In this document: one piece after another, positions 61,385 to 64,000 of the stretch
Numbering within the stretch: the stretch's first letter is position 1
How the letters are laid out: the number at the start of each line of letters is the position of its first letter
Assembly (NCBI RefSeq): GCF_003313385.1
Contig: NZ_QMHN01000001.1
Span: forward strand, 1,166,097 to 1,230,096
Reading direction: 5' to 3'
From: Pedobacter chitinilyticus
Lineage (GTDB): Bacteria > Bacteroidota > Bacteroidia > Sphingobacteriales > Sphingobacteriaceae
DNA length: 64,000 nt
Notes under the pieces: model-generated
Seen by the model: the letters and a program-made list of their open reading frames with translations, nothing else
Told to the model about the DNA's origin: nothing
Database searches by the model: none
Program-made: the position numbers and the translations under genes

Positions 61385-62632
61385 CTAACTCCTTATTGCC
61401 TCTACAGGATCTAATCTCGATGCTGCGTACGCTGGCCAAAAACCAGAGATGATCCCAATAATCACAGAAACCCCAATGCCCAGAACAATATTGCTCATAT
61501 AAAGAATCACTTCCAAATCGGCCAAATGCGTGATGACGACTGTGAGCAAATAGACGAGTGCTAAACCGCATAAACCACCCATCAAACAAAGCACCACCGA
61601 TTCGAAAATAAACTGTAAAAGGATAAAGTAGTTTTTAGCACCCAACGACTTTTGAATGCCGATAATATTGGTACGCTCCTTTACAGAAACGAACATAATA
61701 TTGGCAATACCAAAACCCCCTACCAAAATGGAGAAGCCTCCAATCACCCAACCACCAATATTAATAGCAGAGAACATGATGTCTAACTGGTTGGAAAGCA
61801 TGGTGGTTTTGTTTAAAGAAAAATCATCTTCTTGCCCAGGACTAATTCTTCTCACCGCTCGCATCTGTCCCTTTAACTCACTCTCCACCTCTTCAAAACT
61901 GATGCTTTCTTTACCTCTAACGGTAATTTGCGGATTATACCTTTCGTTGTTAATATCAAAAATACCTTTGGCAAAATTCATGGGAATCAATACGTTTTTA
62001 TCTTGCGACATCCCCATCATGTCCTCCCCTTCTTTCTTGAAAACGCCCACCACGGTAACACGTCTGCCCATTAGCTTAATCTGTTTTCCTATAGGGTCGT
62101 CGCTTCCAAAAAGCCCTTCGGCTATTTCAGCCCCCATAATACAAACTGGGCTTCCGGATCTGCCCTCATTTTCGGTAAAGTACCTACCTGCCTGAAACTC
62201 CAAGTTCCAAGTTCTGTCATACTCCTGTGTAGCAGCATTTAACGTTGCCCCTTCTACCGAATTACTTCTATACTTAATGGTTCTACTACTCGCTGATATT
62301 TCGAAGCAAACCCCTTGAGCACTTTCCATTCTTTCTTTTAGCGACAAATAATCTCTATAAGAAGGCTCTGGGCGGTTTACATATTTCCACCAAGGATAAT
62401 TGTCTCCGAAAATCCAAGGCCATTTCTGCACAAATAATGTGTTCGAACCAAGCTTGTCTACACTTGCCTGTATTTTATTGCGCATAGTATCTACCCCCGT
62501 AAAAACGGCGATAATGATAAAAATACCAATGGTTATTCCCAAAAGGGAAAGCGAAGTCCGCAATTTGTTCTGTCTAAGAGCGTCCCAGGCAAACCTAAAA
62601 CTCTCGCCAATAAGTCTAAAAACTAGCACCAT
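61385..62632 (-). CDS. MacB-family ABC transporter permease
   Basis: The roughly 415-residue inner-membrane protein has four membrane segments: TM1 at about 25-48 (LLGITIGIFIIIAVFTGV) and three near the C-terminus (about 275-400). Between them is a MacB periplasmic core of about 220 residues. FRFAWDALRQNKLRTSLSLLGI and the FtsX-like end AYAASRLDPVEAIRS are typical. It may export a lipoprotein or peptide, or act mechanically. No ATPase partner is adjacent. The start at 62656 is TTG; the ATG at 62632 (MVLVFRLIGE) is preferred. It is convergent with the lipoprotein gene. Confidence 0.92.
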   Translation of the reverse strand: MVLVFRLIGESFRFAWDALRQNKLRTSLSLLGITIGIFIIIAVFTGVDTMRNKIQASVDKLGSNTLFVQKWPWIFGDNYPWWKYVNRPEPSYRDYLSLKERMESAQGVCFEISASSRTIKYRSNSVEGATLNAATQEYDRTWNLEFQAGRYFTENEGRSGSPVCIMGAEIAEGLFGSDDPIGKQIKLMGRRVTVVGVFKKEGEDMMGMSQDKNVLIPMNFAKGIFDINNERYNPQITVRGKESISFEEVESELKGQMRAVRRISPGQEDDFSLNKTTMLSNQLDIMFSAINIGGWVIGGFSILVGGFGIANIMFVSVKERTNIIGIQKSLGAKNYFILLQFIFESVVLCLMGGLCGLALVYLLTVVITHLADLEVILYMSNIVLGIGVSVIIGIISGFWPAYAASRLDPVEAIRS

Positions 62633-62800
62633 AATCGTTAGACCAAATGTAATCAAAAAGGTTACACCTATTACGACTTAAAAGTAAAAAGGCGAATACA
62701 AAACTGTGGTAAACTATTTACTTCGCTTGTTTGTTAAAACATCTGACAATAGGCTGGCTTATCTACTGACATTTAATTGTAAATACAGAATATATTTTAG

Positions 62801-62808
62801 TAAATTTG
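62801..62808 (+). promoter_or_regulatory. -7 element of the queA promoter
   Basis: TAAATTTG matches TAnnTTTG, with TTG at 62777-62779 as a possible -33 element 21 bases upstream. The queA leader is about 115 bases, long for this genome, and contains a short ORF. No preQ1-riboswitch core could be recognised. Confidence 0.55.
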
Positions 62809-62833
62809 CGCCCTAATTTACTGTATCCAAAGT

Positions 62834-62884
62834 ATGAAATCACCTAAAATGCGCTTCCTTTTTATAAAGAGCAAAGCTTTATAG
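62834..62884 (+). CDS. short upstream ORF in the queA leader (16 codons)
   Basis: An ATG 26 bases after the -7 element opens a 16-codon frame ([16 protein letters not shown]) that ends in TAG 41 bases before queA. The composition is basic and hydrophobic. It may be a translated leader or an accident of AT-rich sequence. Confidence 0.3.
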   Translation: MKSPKMRFLFIKSKAL

Positions 62885-62925
62885 GCAAATTCCATCTGAC
62901 AGATAAAAAACAATATAAATTACAC

Positions 62926-63975
62926 ATGAAATTATCTCAATTCAAGTTCAATCTACCCGACTCACTTCTGGCTTCTGATCCTGCCGAAGAAAGAGATGAA
63001 GCACGTTTAATGGTACTACATAAAGATACTGGTAAGATTGAGCATAAAATCTTCAAAGATGTTTTAAATTATTTTGACGATAAAGATGTAATGATTCTTA
63101 ACAACACCAAGGTTTTCCCTGCCCGTTTATACGGCAACAAGGAGAAAACTGGTGCTACCATAGAAGTATTCCTATTACGTGAACTAAACAAAGAATTACG
63201 TTTATGGGATGTTTTGGTTGATCCAGCACGTAAAATCCGTGTAGGAAACAAACTATATTTCGGGGATGATGATTTATTAGTTGCTGAAGTAGTGGATAAT
63301 ACCACTTCACGCGGTCGTACCATTCGTTTCCTATTTGATGGTACTGATGAAGAATTCAGAAGAAACGTTGAAATCTTAGGCGAAACACCACTTCCTAAAT
63401 ATATCAAGCGTAAAGCTACCGAAATGGACAAAGAGCGTTACCAAACGATTTTTGCTAAACACGAAGGTGCTGTTGCCGCTCCTACTGCTGGTTTACACTT
63501 TAGTAGAGAGTTAATGAAACGCCTTGAACTTAAAGGCATTGAGTTTGCTGAAGTAACCTTGCATGTTGGTTTAGGGACTTTCCGTCAAGTGGAGGTGGAG
63601 GATTTAACCAAGCACAAAATGGATTCTGAGCAATTCATCATCGAGCAAAAAGATGCTGATATTGTAAACAAAGGAATTGAGGATAAAAGAAGAATTTGTG
63701 CAGTTGGTACCACTTCTATGCGTGCTATCGAGTCTGCAGTTTCTGCTAATAAAACGTTGAAAGCTGCTAATGACTGGACTAGCAAGTTCATTTTCCCTCC
63801 TTATGATTTCAGCATTGCAAACTCAATGATTACCAATTTCCACACTTCTGAATCTACCTTGTTAATGATGGTAAGTGCTTTTGGTGGATATGAAAATGTA
63901 ATGAATGCATACGAAGTAGCTGTAAAAGAAAAATATCGTTTCTACAGCTATGGCGATGCGATGTTGATTATATAG
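62926..63975 (+). CDS. queA: S-adenosylmethionine:tRNA ribosyltransferase-isomerase
   Basis: The 349-residue cytoplasmic enzyme transfers the ribosyl part of SAM to preQ1 at tRNA position 34, giving epoxyqueuosine. Diagnostic segments are [73 protein letters not shown] and [20 protein letters not shown]. The length is normal. It begins after a leader of about 115 bases that contains a short ORF and is followed by TAG-rich repeat sequence at the window end. Confidence 0.97.
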   Translation: MKLSQFKFNLPDSLLASDPAEERDEARLMVLHKDTGKIEHKIFKDVLNYFDDKDVMILNNTKVFPARLYGNKEKTGATIEVFLLRELNKELRLWDVLVDPARKIRVGNKLYFGDDDLLVAEVVDNTTSRGRTIRFLFDGTDEEFRRNVEILGETPLPKYIKRKATEMDKERYQTIFAKHEGAVAAPTAGLHFSRELMKRLELKGIEFAEVTLHVGLGTFRQVEVEDLTKHKMDSEQFIIEQKDADIVNKGIEDKRRICAVGTTSMRAIESAVSANKTLKAANDWTSKFIFPPYDFSIANSMITNFHTSESTLLMMVSAFGGYENVMNAYEVAVKEKYRFYSYGDAMLII

Positions 63976-63978
63976 GGC

Positions 63979-64000
63979 TTAGTAGTTAGTTTTTAGTAGG
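63979..64000. repeat. TAG-rich repeat at the window end (partial)
   Basis: GCTTAGTAGTTAGTTTTTAG begins directly after queA. It is the start of another member of the CTAG/TTAG family, cut by the window edge. Confidence 0.5.

Noticed and set aside
62809-62925. preQ1 riboswitch before queA
   Set aside because: No clear stem with a C-rich loop and A-rich tail pseudoknot was visible; only a short ORF.

Overview
The window reads as chromosomal DNA of a Bacteroidota bacterium, most like Sphingobacteriaceae (Pedobacter-type). Support: a SusC/SusD outer-membrane pair, a type IX secretion (T9SS) C-terminal domain, DUF5689, DUF1343 and DUF4890 families, AT-rich spacers, and many promoters with the Bacteroidota -7 element TAnnTTTG, sometimes only a few bases before the ATG. 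Species cannot be fixed from the sequence alone.

Layout. 1-0.6 kb: the 3' end of a serine recombinase gene whose frame runs through a tRNA-Arg(TCT), i.e. the edge of an integrated element. 0.6-2.9 kb: uxuA with a LacI-type palindrome upstream, then an unusual non-coding block with tandem terminators and a leader ORF on the minus strand, then a small HTH gene. 2.9-4.3 kb: an ArsR-type regulator and a luciferase-like oxidoreductase. 4.3-13.4 kb: a metal-efflux island (two octamer tandem arrays, response regulator, histidine kinase, TolC-type porin, lipoprotein adaptor, CzcA-type RND pump, small Cys-containing exported protein). 13.4-20.4 kb: pdxJ, an EamA transporter, a lipoprotein, gcvP and a serine beta-lactamase-like hydrolase. 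20.5-28.3 kb: cell-wall and housekeeping genes (NamZ-type DUF1343, M23 peptidase, lipid kinase, surE, SDR, quinone reductase with LysR, PPK2). 28.5-36 kb: a class A PBP, a giant HEXXH/TolB-propeller/beta-barrel protein, a GIY-YIG protein divergent from an S24 regulator, and a Spy-like protein.

36-54.7 kb is the most striking part. A nine-gene minus-strand series (SusC, SusD, DUF5689 lipoprotein, small secreted protein, T9SS protein, calcineurin-like phosphoesterase, glycerophosphodiester phosphodiesterase, GlpT-type antiporter, SGNH hydrolase) lies back to back with a DeoR/GlpR regulator and divergent glpD-glpK-glpF. Together they would form a route from the cell surface to dihydroxyacetone phosphate for glycerophosphodiesters or glycerol-phosphate polymers. 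Two internal terminators divide the series into units, and GAAA/TTTC-rich sites suitable for a DeoR-family protein occur upstream of both susC and glpD.

54.7-64 kb: hybrid sensor kinase, a tight CDF transporter-NUDIX-CPBP operon, an aspartate aminotransferase, a lipoprotein of unknown function, a MacB-type permease and queA. Spacers carry several families of short dispersed palindromes. No rRNA, CRISPR array or complete insertion sequence was seen.
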